The notes: generated by a model not told the origin, from the letters alone. A DNA stretch of 53,689 nt from Candidatus Methylacidiphilales bacterium (GCA_030054035.1 JASGCS010000011.1:1-53689), one strand, 5' to 3'. Shown: positions 25,987 to 35,522, numbered from the stretch's first letter. Translations and numbers: made by a program.

Positions 25987-27079
25987 GGGATGAAATAATT
26001 AATTGAAGTAAATGTGAGGTTGCTTCTGGAATCGACAACGTTTTACAAGATTCGCTCATCTTGTTTAGAAGTACCCGTTTTTCAGTTGCGAACTGAAGTA
26101 ATTGATCAGATAACCAATCCGAACTACATTCATGTTCAGCCTTAATAAGAGCAGCACCACGCGATGAATAGTAACACCCATTGTGCCACTGATGATTATC
26201 TGCAGAAGTTGGTAGTGGTATTAATATTGAAGGAATGCCAAAAAGTGCCAGTTCGGCTAAAGTCATCGCGCCAGCACGAGCAATAACAAGGTCACACCAC
26301 TGATACCAGTGAGCGATAGGTCGTAGGAATCCATATACTTTAAATTGGCTATTATCGGAAGTGACTCCAATCGAATTGTACATACTACGAATTGAAAGTT
26401 CATGAGCTTCTCCACATTGATGAACACAGGTAATTAATGTACTGGTTTTTATTTTGGGCACTGCTTCAAGAAATATCTTATTTATTGCATGAGCTCCTTG
26501 GCTACCCCCAAGTATCAATACTCGTAATTGCTCACTCGGTAATTTAGAATTTTTTCTTGCGTATTCTATAGTTTCATTAACAATTGGATTACCTGTCAAG
26601 TAAAGTTTTTTTAATATTGATTTTTTAGTTAGGTGGAACGTGGGTTGGTATGAAATAGCGATAGCAGTTGCAAAAGGTGCTAGCAATCGATTCACTTTTC
26701 CAGCTACACTATTTTGTTCATGAATAAATAAAGGAATTCTCAATAACCAAGCAGCAATACCGACTGGAGCAGTGGTGTATCCGCCAAAGGTTACAATACT
26801 TGAAGCGCGAATTTTAAGAAGTATGCCTAAACATCGGATAATTCTCATAAACAACAAAATCACAACAACAAAATAAGTAATTATAGAACGATCGGTCAAT
26901 CCTTTCATTTTTACATCACAAAAATCAATCTGATAGTCTTTAGTTAATTTTTGAGCAAATGTTCCGTTTCCAATCCAATAAATTTTATACCCTGCTTCAC
27001 GAAGTGCAAGGGCACAAGCAAGCGCAGGAAAACAATGCCCACCTGTTCCTCCAGCAGAAAGTACTATTAACTGTTTCAT
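25973..27079 (-). CDS. murG: UDP-GlcNAc:lipid I N-acetylglucosaminyltransferase
   Basis: GT28 enzyme converting lipid I to lipid II on the inner face of the membrane. Donor and acceptor motifs are SAGGTGGHCFPALA at the N terminus, TFGGYTTAPVG, HEQNSVAG, LGGSQGAHAIN and the UDP-binding RAGAMTLAELALFG. A longer ATG start at 27118 exists, but 27079 gives the typical N terminus (MKQLIVLSAGG) and an ATGA overlap with ftsW. 368 residues. Confidence 0.97.
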   Translation of the reverse strand: MKQLIVLSAGGTGGHCFPALACALALREAGYKIYWIGNGTFAQKLTKDYQIDFCDVKMKGLTDRSIITYFVVVILLFMRIIRCLGILLKIRASSIVTFGGYTTAPVGIAAWLLRIPLFIHEQNSVAGKVNRLLAPFATAIAISYQPTFHLTKKSILKKLYLTGNPIVNETIEYARKNSKLPSEQLRVLILGGSQGAHAINKIFLEAVPKIKTSTLITCVHQCGEAHELSIRSMYNSIGVTSDNSQFKVYGFLRPIAHWYQWCDLVIARAGAMTLAELALFGIPSILIPLPTSADNHQWHNGCYYSSRGAALIKAEHECSSDWLSDQLLQFATEKRVLLNKMSESCKTLSIPEATSHLLQLIISSHGKK

Positions 27080-28272
27080 ATTGCTTTCGCCATTTCTTTG
27101 TTTGAGTGTTTTCTGCATGAGCTTAATAATGCAACAAATAATAGTAAACTTACTAAATTACTTCCACCATAACTAATAAAAGGCAATGTTATTCCTTTTG
27201 TTGGTAAAAAACCAATTCCTGATCCAATGTGTAGTAAGACTAAACAAAATATCCAAAGCGCAAAGGCTGTATGTAAACTTGCACTGCATGTTGCGCTATT
27301 TTGAGAAAAACGACTTGCGTCTCTAAGTAATGTTATGATTAGGCTAGTAAAAACTAAAAGTAAAAACACCGCACCAATCACTCCATACTCCTCTACAATT
27401 GTAGAAAATATAAAATCATTATGCGCTTTAGGTAAATGAAGTAATTTTTGCACACCTTCACCAACTCCTACTCCAAATAAACCACCCTGAACTAGCGCTA
27501 TTTTAGACTGGAGAATTTGATAACCAGTATCTTTCGCGCTTGAGATAAGCAACTCTCGATTATAGGTAAATGGTTTTTGAAAATTAATTACGCGTTCTAC
27601 TCGATAAGGTTCCATAATAATCAATACTGCAAATAACACTAAACAAATTGGAATGATCAATAACAAGACGCGTAATGAAAATCTATAAAGATACAGCAGC
27701 ACAAACCACACCACAAACATAGCTACTATAGATCCAAAATCTTTTTGTAATGCAAATAAAATAGTAGGTAACAGCAACCATAAAGAATAGAAACCAAGTT
27801 GTTTAACTTCATTCCAATATAAACGGTGTACATGTATTACCGATTTTCTTGAAACGCACTGTAAATAGCTAGACATTGACATAATTAAAGTTATTTTTGC
27901 AATTTCAGAAGTTTGAAATTCAAAACCAAATGGTAATCGTATCCATCTTCGCGCTCCATAATGCTCTACACCTAATATCGGTATTATTGGTGTTAGGAGC
28001 AATATTATTGAAATCAAGTACAAAATAACCCAAATAGACTTACTCTGTTGATATTTATCAAATGAAAAATAGTTATAAATAAAAAAGCCACTCACGATAC
28101 CTATCGTCAAAAATATAATATGTTTTTGAGTATAGTACCAAGGATTAAATGAATTTAAATGAATTGTAGCAGATGTCATAACTAACAATCCAACAATTAC
28201 AAGAATTAGAACTGGTAACAAAATGTTAACATGTGGGAACGGCGTTGAGAAATTATTTTTTAGCGCAGTCAT
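27076..28272 (-). CDS. ftsW: Lipid II polymerase FtsW (SEDS family)
   Basis: Polytopic SEDS glycosyltransferase that polymerises septal peptidoglycan together with FtsI. About ten hydrophobic segments can be seen. Family motifs are FEFQTSEIAKI, LQKDFGSIVAM, the VQGGLFGVGVGEGVQK loop, KAHNDFIFSTIVEEYG and the end LPFISYGGSNL. The start at 28272 (MTALKNNF) forms an ATGA overlap with murD, so I prefer it to the in-frame ATG at 28296. 398 residues. Confidence 0.97.
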   Translation of the reverse strand: MTALKNNFSTPFPHVNILLPVLILVIVGLLVMTSATIHLNSFNPWYYTQKHIIFLTIGIVSGFFIYNYFSFDKYQQSKSIWVILYLISIILLLTPIIPILGVEHYGARRWIRLPFGFEFQTSEIAKITLIMSMSSYLQCVSRKSVIHVHRLYWNEVKQLGFYSLWLLLPTILFALQKDFGSIVAMFVVWFVLLYLYRFSLRVLLLIIPICLVLFAVLIIMEPYRVERVINFQKPFTYNRELLISSAKDTGYQILQSKIALVQGGLFGVGVGEGVQKLLHLPKAHNDFIFSTIVEEYGVIGAVFLLLVFTSLIITLLRDASRFSQNSATCSASLHTAFALWIFCLVLLHIGSGIGFLPTKGITLPFISYGGSNLVSLLLFVALLSSCRKHSNKEMAKAI

Positions 28273-29552
28273 ATCAAATTGTATACGGTTGAGCAAAAAT
28301 CATTTCCACGCATGGAATAACCGCCCGAATATTGGTCAAAACTTGCACCAGCGGGAGAAAACAGAATAGAATCACCATTAATTGCACGTGCGTATGCGCA
28401 TCGAGTTGCTTCGGAAACTGTTGGCTTACTATAACAATAAACATTGTATTCTTGCATAACCTGTTGAATACGCGACGCATCTTGACCAAAACACACGGTA
28501 AACATTACTTTCTCGCTACAAACCTTAGCTAAAGGTCTAAGATCAGTATTTTTAGTCTGACCTCCAAGCAAAAGAATAATTGGTTGGTTTACATATCGTA
28601 CCGCCTCGATTACACACCCTGGATTAGTTCCTTTTGAATCATTTATAAAAGTCACCCCATTAATGGTAATTATATTTTCAAATCTATGGGGTAGTCCTTC
28701 AAAATTATTTAACATAACTTTTGAGAAGTCCAATTTAATACCTAATCCATTGATAATCTCGCATACTGCTAATAAATTCTTTTTATTATGAAATGGTTGT
28801 TTATCAAATCCTATATCTATGTAAAATGTCTTCGGATGATTTTTTTCATAAAAAGGGTATATATGTGGATTTCTTTTTTTAGTTTCATTCATTAGTATCT
28901 CATCATCACCAGAAACAATTACTCGCTTTGCATGTAAAGCAAGTTGCATTTTGCACAATAAATATTCATGATAACTACCATGTCTATCAAGATGATCATC
29001 CGTAACATTAAGTATTGCCCCAATGGCAATTGTATAAGAATGTGCAATTTCTAATTGGAAACTAGATAGTTCTAAAATATAAAAATCTGGCAATGGTTGA
29101 TCGAGTAGGGTAAGTGCTGGAGTTCCAAAATTTCCACCGATCAAACTTGAATATCCACCTTGCCTCAATACTTCTTGTAGCAAAAGACATGTAGTGCTTT
29201 TGCCATTGGAACCAGTTATTCCAATACAAGGTTTTTTTGCATTTGCTAAAAATAGTGCAATGTCATTTGTAATAGGTATTTGATTTATTCTATTTTTAAC
29301 TATTTCTCGTTGTGGCGAGACTCCTGGGCTTAATATTACTTGTGAAAACGGCTCAGAAAATGACTGATCAAAAGATACCGGTGAACGAACACAATCACCA
29401 AACTTATTTTTTAATTGAAGCAATCTTTCCGTACTAAGAAATTCGTCAATAATAATAAAAGGAATATTAGATTTTTGAAAATATTCCGCAACCGACTCAC
29501 CAGTACTTCCTGCTCCAACAATTAATTTAGGATATTCTTTGTTACTTTTCAT
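28269..29552 (-). CDS. murD: UDP-N-acetylmuramoylalanine-D-glutamate ligase
   Basis: Adds D-glutamate to UDP-MurNAc-L-Ala. VGAGSTGESVAEYF is the N-terminal site, GITGSNGKSTTCLLL the ATP loop, LELSSFQLE the Mg/carbamylated-lysine region, NDSKGTNP and LLLGGQTKN complete the set. The start at 29552 (MKSNKEYPKL) overlaps the mraY stop as ATGA and gives 427 residues; an earlier in-frame start at 29606 lies inside mraY and is unlikely. Confidence 0.97.
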   Translation of the reverse strand: MKSNKEYPKLIVGAGSTGESVAEYFQKSNIPFIIIDEFLSTERLLQLKNKFGDCVRSPVSFDQSFSEPFSQVILSPGVSPQREIVKNRINQIPITNDIALFLANAKKPCIGITGSNGKSTTCLLLQEVLRQGGYSSLIGGNFGTPALTLLDQPLPDFYILELSSFQLEIAHSYTIAIGAILNVTDDHLDRHGSYHEYLLCKMQLALHAKRVIVSGDDEILMNETKKRNPHIYPFYEKNHPKTFYIDIGFDKQPFHNKKNLLAVCEIINGLGIKLDFSKVMLNNFEGLPHRFENIITINGVTFINDSKGTNPGCVIEAVRYVNQPIILLLGGQTKNTDLRPLAKVCSEKVMFTVCFGQDASRIQQVMQEYNVYCYSKPTVSEATRCAYARAINGDSILFSPAGASFDQYSGGYSMRGNDFCSTVYNLI

Positions 29553-30619
29553 CGTATTTTCAAAGTTGCCAAACCAATTAGAACAAAAATAAATGTAAAT
29601 ACCCAAAAACGAACAATGATTTTTGGCTCACTCCAACCTAATAATTCAAAATGATGGTGAAGAGGCGCCATTTTAAAAACTCTTTTTTTTCTTAATTTAA
29701 ATGAAGCTACTTGAATGATTACAGATAACGCTTCTGCTACAAAAATAATTCCCATGATTAAAAGTACCAGTTCTTGTTTGATCATGAGTGCTAAAACTGC
29801 CAATACTGCACCAAGAGATAGTGAACCAACATCCCCCATAAATATTTGCGCAGGGTAGGTGTTGTACCATAAAAAACCCAGGCCAGCGCCTATCAGACTT
29901 CCACAAATAATTGTCAGTTCTCCAGCACCAGGAACAAAAGGAAGTAATAAGTAGCTTGAAAAATAATAATGCCCAGTTGCATAAGCGAATACACCTAAAC
30001 CCCCGCCAACTAACACTACAGGCAAAATTGCCAATCCATCTAGTCCGTCAGTTAAATTTACTGCATTGCTTGATCCTACTATTACTATAATTCCCCATAA
30101 AATGTATAAGACACCAACAGAAATTGAAACTTGTTTAAGCATAGGGATATAAATCTTTTGATCAACACTATTTGTATACATGTACATAAGTGAGATAATA
30201 ATTATGCTACTTATTACTTGTAGGATTAGTTTTGTTTTCGCACTCATACCTCTACTGTGTTTAAAAAATATTTTCAACCCATCATCCCAAAAACCTATCC
30301 CCGCAAATAATAATAAAGTGAGTAAACTGATTAGCACAAAACTATTTTCCAATGCCCCCCAAATACTTGTAGAAAGTAATACTGAAAGTATTATCGGAAC
30401 ACCTCCCATAGTAGGGATTTGTTGTTTAGTTTGGGTATGATGTTTTGGACCGTCTTCTCTGATTATTTGTATTGCCTGTTTTTTCTTGAATACTTGTATA
30501 AAGTAAGGCATACTTACTATCATAAAAAGTAACGCAGTTATTGCGGCAAAAGCGGCGCGAGTAGTTATATAACTAAAGACATGCAGACTGTCATACAATA
30601 ATGATAATTTATAAACCAT
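29549..30619 (-). CDS. mraY: Phospho-MurNAc-pentapeptide translocase
   Basis: Integral membrane transferase making lipid I from UDP-MurNAc-pentapeptide and undecaprenyl phosphate. Ten membrane segments are expected. Aspartate-rich and histidine motifs are visible: GDDGLKI-type loop (FWDDGLKIF), NLTDGLDGLA, FMGDVGSLSLGAVL and APLHHHFELLGW. It normally needs MurF product, yet murF is not at its usual place just upstream: murE overlaps this start by 11 bases. A strong GAGGAG precedes the ATG. 356 residues. Confidence 0.98.
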   Translation of the reverse strand: MVYKLSLLYDSLHVFSYITTRAAFAAITALLFMIVSMPYFIQVFKKKQAIQIIREDGPKHHTQTKQQIPTMGGVPIILSVLLSTSIWGALENSFVLISLLTLLLFAGIGFWDDGLKIFFKHSRGMSAKTKLILQVISSIIIISLMYMYTNSVDQKIYIPMLKQVSISVGVLYILWGIIVIVGSSNAVNLTDGLDGLAILPVVLVGGGLGVFAYATGHYYFSSYLLLPFVPGAGELTIICGSLIGAGLGFLWYNTYPAQIFMGDVGSLSLGAVLAVLALMIKQELVLLIMGIIFVAEALSVIIQVASFKLRKKRVFKMAPLHHHFELLGWSEPKIIVRFWVFTFIFVLIGLATLKIR

Positions 30620-32096
30620 TGCAAGACTCCTCAGTTAATAGTGAAGAAACAAAAGCAATATCATCCCAATAAGCTTTCTTATTATTAGATTCTTGAACTT
30701 GCTCATGGCCTTTTCCTGCAATCAATAACACCCCACCAGGAGTAAGCATTTTAATTCCATACAAAATTGCTTCCCCTCTGTCAAAGATAATTTTGGCTGC
30801 TTCAGGATTTTTCATACCTTTTTGAATATTTTTGATTATGGTTAAAGGATCCTCTTCTCGAGGATTATCATTAGTTAAAATAACTAGACTTGATTTTTCT
30901 TCAGCAATCTTCCCCATTCTAGGGCGTTTTTCAACATCCCTATTTCCACCGCAACCAAATAAACAAATAATCTGACTTGCACCATGCAGAGTAAGTGCTT
31001 GTAGTGTTTGAGTCATTGCATCAGGTGTATGTGCGTAATCTACAAACACATGACGCACATTAGGGAATAAAAAAAGTTGCATTCTTCCTGGTACTGGTAA
31101 AACTGAATTAATCAAAGTAAGTATTTCATCATGTCCTATATTTCTAAACTGTAACTCTGAAATGACCGAGCCAAGATTTCTTAATGAATGCACACCATAA
31201 AACGGAATTATAGTCGTGGTATATCGTTTACTAATTTGCTTATCTCTGTCTAAAAACTCAAACCAAAAACTTAATCCTTTTAAAGTCGCTTGAAATAAAC
31301 CAACTCTAATTCCCTGAGCATAATCAGGTAAATCAAATACGCTGTCAGAATCAAAAACACATGTTATTTTTCGTGCGTTAGTTGTACACACAAGCGATTT
31401 AGATATTTCATCAGTAATACATATTGTTGCGTGATGTAAATTGTACTCAATAAATAAACTAAATTTGGAGTCCCTATAATTTTCAAAAGTTTTATGGTAG
31501 TCAAGATGATCATGGGTAATATTTGTGAAATGCGCACTGGTAATTCTTAACGCATCGACTCTTCGTTGAGTTAATGCGTGTGAACTTACCTCAAGAGCAA
31601 TATATGCAACACCACTCAAATGGTACTGCGCACTCCACTGTTGTAAAGTCCCGACATCAGGTGTGGTCAGGCCACTCCCTGACAATGTTCCAATTGATTT
31701 ACATTTAGGAAGTAATTGCTCCAGTAATGTAACGATAGTACTTTTCCCATTTGTGCCAGTGACGGCAATTACTTCTGCTTGGCTTTGTAGTGAAAGTTTT
31801 TTAATCCAAAATTTATTGATTATAAATGGATGTAATACAGTTAACTGAGGGTGATAGAAATAATTAATATTTTTTGAAAGAACTGCATGGTCAATGTTGA
31901 GAGATTGGAGCTCATCGGTAACCAACATCGTACTTCCACGATTGATAGCTTCATTAATGAACATATTGCCATGTTGCCTGTCTCCTCTTACTGCAAAAAA
32001 CGCCCCTCCTTCTACCACTTTAGAACTAACCGTACTTATTGCAGCGCACTGTTGTAATGCACAATAATCAATATCAGCAATTGAATTTGATCTCAT
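30609..32096 (-). CDS. murE: UDP-MurNAc-tripeptide synthetase (meso-diaminopimelate-adding)
   Basis: Third Mur ligase. The ATP loop is VTGTNGKSTIVTLL and substrate motifs are EVSSHALTQRRV and YAHTPDAM. The specificity loop reads NDNPREEDP; DNPR is the hallmark of enzymes that add meso-diaminopimelate rather than lysine, as in other Gram-negatives. 495 residues is normal. The ATG overlaps the ftsI stop (ATGA). Confidence 0.97.
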   Translation of the reverse strand: MRSNSIADIDYCALQQCAAISTVSSKVVEGGAFFAVRGDRQHGNMFINEAINRGSTMLVTDELQSLNIDHAVLSKNINYFYHPQLTVLHPFIINKFWIKKLSLQSQAEVIAVTGTNGKSTIVTLLEQLLPKCKSIGTLSGSGLTTPDVGTLQQWSAQYHLSGVAYIALEVSSHALTQRRVDALRITSAHFTNITHDHLDYHKTFENYRDSKFSLFIEYNLHHATICITDEISKSLVCTTNARKITCVFDSDSVFDLPDYAQGIRVGLFQATLKGLSFWFEFLDRDKQISKRYTTTIIPFYGVHSLRNLGSVISELQFRNIGHDEILTLINSVLPVPGRMQLFLFPNVRHVFVDYAHTPDAMTQTLQALTLHGASQIICLFGCGGNRDVEKRPRMGKIAEEKSSLVILTNDNPREEDPLTIIKNIQKGMKNPEAAKIIFDRGEAILYGIKMLTPGGVLLIAGKGHEQVQESNNKKAYWDDIAFVSSLLTEESCNGL

Positions 32097-33826
32097 AAAG
32101 ATAACTCGTCAGGTTTTACACCAAAAAGTCTTAATCCGTATTTTGTAACTTCTCTAAATAGCGGGGCAGCCACATCGGAAGCATAGTAGCCACCTGCTCG
32201 TGGCTGATAGATAACCACCACACATAGCAACTTAGGACGATATAGAGGAGCATACCCAACAAATGAAGATAAATGCATTTCACTTGAATATTCACTTTGA
32301 CCTAGTGGTATCATTCTTGCTGTGCCAGTTTTTCCTGCTACACTGTAAGGTGAAAGTTGCGCTTTTTTACCTGTTCCTTCAGAAACAACTACCGATAACA
32401 TTTTGTCAACTTTTTCAAAAACTGCTTGAGGAATTTCAATTTTTTTAATTGGATTGCTATTTTCAGAATTAAGCAGAAACCTAAACGGGCGAATAGTTCC
32501 CTTTTCGGGAAATACAGTATATAGTTGAGCGAGTTTAAGTGTATTAAGACTATAACTATAGCCATGCGATATAGAAGATTTACCAACACTGTCTTCTCTC
32601 AGTAAAGACTCTAAATTTCGAGGCACACCTCGAGCAATTGATATATCTGATACTACTGGAGTATTAAATGAAAGTTTCAAAAACGAGTGATATAATTCGT
32701 TTGAACTCATACGAGAAACTAGTTTAATTATTCCAACATTACTTGAGTAACTTAATATTTCTGAAAGCGTTAGAATTTTTTTCTTTTCTGTATCAGTAAA
32801 AATGCGATCTTTGACTTGAATAGATCCCTTTGAAACATCAATCAGTTCATTATCGGCTATGTGGTTGGTATCAAACAACGCAACCATGGTGAAAGGTTTT
32901 ATCACCGATCCAAATTCTAATAAATCACGAGTGGCATAGTTATAATTTTTAGTTACTTCTTCAACTGTCCATTGATTTGGATTAAAACTTGGATAGTTTA
33001 CTAACGAGAGAACCTCACCAGTGCTAGGATCAATTATGACAACACTCCCTCGCAACGCACGATTAGTTTCAACAGTTCGTTGCAGCGCTTGATATGCAAA
33101 TATTTGAAGACGATAATCAAGAGTTAATCGGACATCCGTTCCATGAATAACCTGTTCCTCAAGATTAGTTGCATCAATTACATTACCTCTACCATCTAAC
33201 AACATCCAGCTTTTTCCTTGTTGACCTTGTAAGGTATTATTGAGCACCAACTCCAAGCCATCTTGAGGACTTGTTGAATTCATATATCCAAGTATTTGTG
33301 CAAATGATTCTTTAAATGGGTAATATCTACGATATACTGGATTTAATTTAACTCCAGATAGTTTAAGATTTTCAATCACTGTCGCTTGTTCTACAGAAAT
33401 ATTGCCTTGTGGTATTTTTTCGCAAGAGAGCGTGCTGCTGGTTGATAAATGAGACATAACTTTAATAAACCTTTTCCCTTTTTTTTCTTCTCGGGAAAAA
33501 TAAGAATACAATGAGTCGCAACGGTTAAGTGAAGATGCTAATAAATTTAATGTGCTTATCTGATTTTTAAGTACAATTTTTGGATCAACCCATAATTCAT
33601 ACTCTAGTATGCTCGCCGCGAGAAGTTCTCCATTTCTATCTAATAATGAACCTCGCTTTGGATTTAAGTCAATTGTTTTTTCTATCTTCTTTCTTGACAA
33701 TGATAATAGATCAGCCCGCTGAACGATTAACACATAGAATAATTGAAGTATGAGTAACGAACAAAAAGTACACACAATTACAATTAAAATTGTATGCTTA
33801 ATTTTAATTTTATAATTATCACTCAT
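32093..33826 (-). CDS. ftsI: Septal peptidoglycan transpeptidase FtsI (PBP3)
   Basis: Class B penicillin-binding protein of the divisome. One N-terminal membrane helix (HTILIVIVCTFCSLLILQLF), a pedestal domain, and a transpeptidase domain with active-site SxxK in LEFGSVIKPF, SxN in LSYSSNVGII and KTGTA in SVAGKTGTARM. The start at 33826 (MSDNYKIK) overlaps the ftsL stop as ATGA, and the eight extra residues read from 33850 are not needed. 577 residues. Confidence 0.97.
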   Translation of the reverse strand: MSDNYKIKIKHTILIVIVCTFCSLLILQLFYVLIVQRADLLSLSRKKIEKTIDLNPKRGSLLDRNGELLAASILEYELWVDPKIVLKNQISTLNLLASSLNRCDSLYSYFSREEKKGKRFIKVMSHLSTSSTLSCEKIPQGNISVEQATVIENLKLSGVKLNPVYRRYYPFKESFAQILGYMNSTSPQDGLELVLNNTLQGQQGKSWMLLDGRGNVIDATNLEEQVIHGTDVRLTLDYRLQIFAYQALQRTVETNRALRGSVVIIDPSTGEVLSLVNYPSFNPNQWTVEEVTKNYNYATRDLLEFGSVIKPFTMVALFDTNHIADNELIDVSKGSIQVKDRIFTDTEKKKILTLSEILSYSSNVGIIKLVSRMSSNELYHSFLKLSFNTPVVSDISIARGVPRNLESLLREDSVGKSSISHGYSYSLNTLKLAQLYTVFPEKGTIRPFRFLLNSENSNPIKKIEIPQAVFEKVDKMLSVVVSEGTGKKAQLSPYSVAGKTGTARMIPLGQSEYSSEMHLSSFVGYAPLYRPKLLCVVVIYQPRAGGYYASDVAAPLFREVTKYGLRLFGVKPDELSL

Positions 33827-34095
33827 CGCAACCCCCCCTCCTCTAGCCATATAATTTGATCATCACGAGGGACATGCATATCTTTCTTAGCCACATAGGA
33901 AGATACACGAGTAGGGGATAAATCATATTTAATTTGCAATTGTAATTCATCTCTATAAGAAGTCAATCTATCCGCTTGAATCTTTTTAGATTCAAATGTA
34001 GAGAATGCTCTTCGATTTTGCTCAATTAACGATATAGAATACATTGCAATTAAGAAATTCACTGCAGCAAATATAAGAATTAATTTTTTAGACAT
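33823..34095 (-). CDS. ftsL: Cell division protein FtsL
   Basis: Small bitopic protein (90 residues): short cytosolic start, one membrane helix (LILIFAAVNFLIAMYSISLI), then a periplasmic coiled coil. It partners FtsB and FtsQ. Sequence alone would be weak evidence, but size, topology and its slot between rsmH and ftsI are exactly those of FtsL. It overlaps rsmH by 16 bases and ftsI by four. Confidence 0.9.
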   Translation of the reverse strand: MSKKLILIFAAVNFLIAMYSISLIEQNRRAFSTFESKKIQADRLTSYRDELQLQIKYDLSPTRVSSYVAKKDMHVPRDDQIIWLEEGGLR

Positions 34096-34997
34096 TTTTC
34101 AAAAACTCGTAATTGAGCGCTCCGAGAAGATGGGTTATTTATAACTTCAGAAGCTTTAGGTGAAATAATAGTTTTTATTAATTTAAGCTTATTATCAGGT
34201 AATCGACAAGCAAATCGGATAGCTCTAACTTCTAGTGAGTGAAAAGTAACAGCAACAAACTTTCCCTGTGGTTTCAACCAATCACTAGCATACTTAATCA
34301 TTGAAATGATTTCCTCTAATTCATTATTAACAACAATTCTAATTGCTTGGAATGTTCTTGTAGCGCAATGTTTCCAATCATGTGACCCATTGACTGACTT
34401 TATCACCTCTACTAGCTCAAGCGTTGTTTTAATTGGTTTTTTTTTCCTCGCACTCACAATTGCTCTGGCTATTTTTCTATAATTTTTCTCCTGACCATAC
34501 TCCAATAAAACTACACATAAATCCTCTTCTGAAACTGTAGAAATAAATTGTGCAGCGTGCAGTGCCTGTGATATATCCATACGCATATCCAACGGGCCAT
34601 CCCGCATAAAACTAAATCCCCGTGTTGCATCCATTAATTGATTTGTAGAAACACCGCAGTCAATTACAATTCCATCAAATAATTCTTTCAAAGACTTTGA
34701 CACTTCATTCTGTAAGTCACTAACACCTCGCCAATTACTTTTCTCAAGATCAGAAAAACTACTTATAGCAACATACACACGATCTTGCCCGGCAAAGCGA
34801 AGTTCGGCATTACGAATAGCCTCCGCATCTTTATCAGCACAATACAAATTACCCAGCAGTGACAATTTACTAATAATTTTTTGACTATATCCCCCTCTCC
34901 CATACGTAGCATCTAAATAGCAACCATCACAATTGCTAACAAGATTATCAATTGCCTCATCTACCATTACAGGGATGTGAACACTTGCTACAGACAC
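34080..34997 (-). CDS. rsmH: 16S rRNA (cytosine1402-N4)-methyltransferase
   Basis: SAM-dependent methyltransferase for C1402 of 16S rRNA. It starts HIPVMVDEAIDNL, the SAM loop is DATYGRGGYSQ, IVIDCGVSTNQLMDATRGFS is the family signature, and FVAVTFHSLEVR is motif IV-like. 305 residues. It is the second gene of the dcw cluster and overlaps mraZ by ten bases. Confidence 0.97.
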   Translation of the reverse strand: MSVASVHIPVMVDEAIDNLVSNCDGCYLDATYGRGGYSQKIISKLSLLGNLYCADKDAEAIRNAELRFAGQDRVYVAISSFSDLEKSNWRGVSDLQNEVSKSLKELFDGIVIDCGVSTNQLMDATRGFSFMRDGPLDMRMDISQALHAAQFISTVSEEDLCVVLLEYGQEKNYRKIARAIVSARKKKPIKTTLELVEVIKSVNGSHDWKHCATRTFQAIRIVVNNELEEIISMIKYASDWLKPQGKFVAVTFHSLEVRAIRFACRLPDNKLKLIKTIISPKASEVINNPSSRSAQLRVFEKCLKN

Positions 34998-35425
34998 AAC
35001 GACTCCAGTGAGTTATTTAACAAACGACGATCTTGATTATCAATGTCCTGTAGCAAATTCCATTTCTTAGCAGACCACATTTCTATTTTTTTCATCTGAC
35101 CAACACATACTGCATCCTTTTCCATTTGAGCATGTGCCCGTAAATGGCTAGGTAATAATAATCGACCGCTCTTGTCAAGATGCAGTTCCTCTGCACCTCC
35201 CACCAACATGCGCAATACCTTTCTGTGCTCAATTTCTAAATTAGGCAACAGAGAAAGTTTTTCCTCAATAATCTTCCATTCACTTTGCGGATATAACAAA
35301 ATACAATGGTCATAAGGATCCTTTGTAGCAATGATCCCATTAGACAAAATTATATTTCTAAATTTTGAAGGCAAAAGAAAACGACCTTTGTCGTCCAAGC
35401 TAACTTCAGAAGTTCCACGAAACAT
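34988..35425 (-). CDS. mraZ: Transcriptional regulator MraZ
   Basis: AbrB-like DNA-binding protein that represses its own dcw cluster in E. coli. Both swapped-hairpin halves are visible: SLDDKGRFLLPSKFR at about 8-22 and LDKSGRLLLPSHLR at about 82-95. 145 residues is normal. Three TGG repeats at 10-base spacing, the form of the known MraZ operator, lie 29-54 bases upstream of the ATG, so autoregulation is likely conserved. Confidence 0.97.
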   Translation of the reverse strand: MFRGTSEVSLDDKGRFLLPSKFRNIILSNGIIATKDPYDHCILLYPQSEWKIIEEKLSLLPNLEIEHRKVLRMLVGGAEELHLDKSGRLLLPSHLRAHAQMEKDAVCVGQMKKIEMWSAKKWNLLQDIDNQDRRLLNNSLESLCL

Positions 35426-35453
35426 ATAAAATACCCTAGGTTAACGCTAATTT

Positions 35454-35479
35454 TACCACTAATTACCATTTTTACCCAC
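35454..35479 (-). promoter_or_regulatory. MraZ operator (three direct repeats)
   Basis: Read on the reverse strand, TGGGT, TGGTA and TGGTA start at 35478, 35468 and 35458, a perfect 10-base period (five-base boxes with five-base spacers). E. coli MraZ is known to bind three TGGGN repeats with five-base spacers upstream of mraZ. The match in position, number and spacing supports the call; only the first box keeps the third G. Confidence 0.7.
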
Positions 35480-35491
35480 TTATTTACATGA

Positions 35492-35519
35492 TTTATACAA
35501 ATGTATCTACCAACAACAA
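35492..35519 (-). promoter_or_regulatory. Candidate sigma70 promoter of the dcw cluster
   Basis: On the reverse strand TTGTTG (35519-35514) and TATAAA (35497-35492) are separated by 16 bases. The predicted start near 35485 places the MraZ repeats just downstream, where bound MraZ could block clearance. It is the only good promoter before mraZ; the genes below it overlap almost throughout. Confidence 0.5.
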
Positions 35520-35522
35520 GCT

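Noticed and set aside
30605-30625. Remnant of murF between murE and mraY
   Set aside because: The genes overlap by 11 bases; nothing is left between them.
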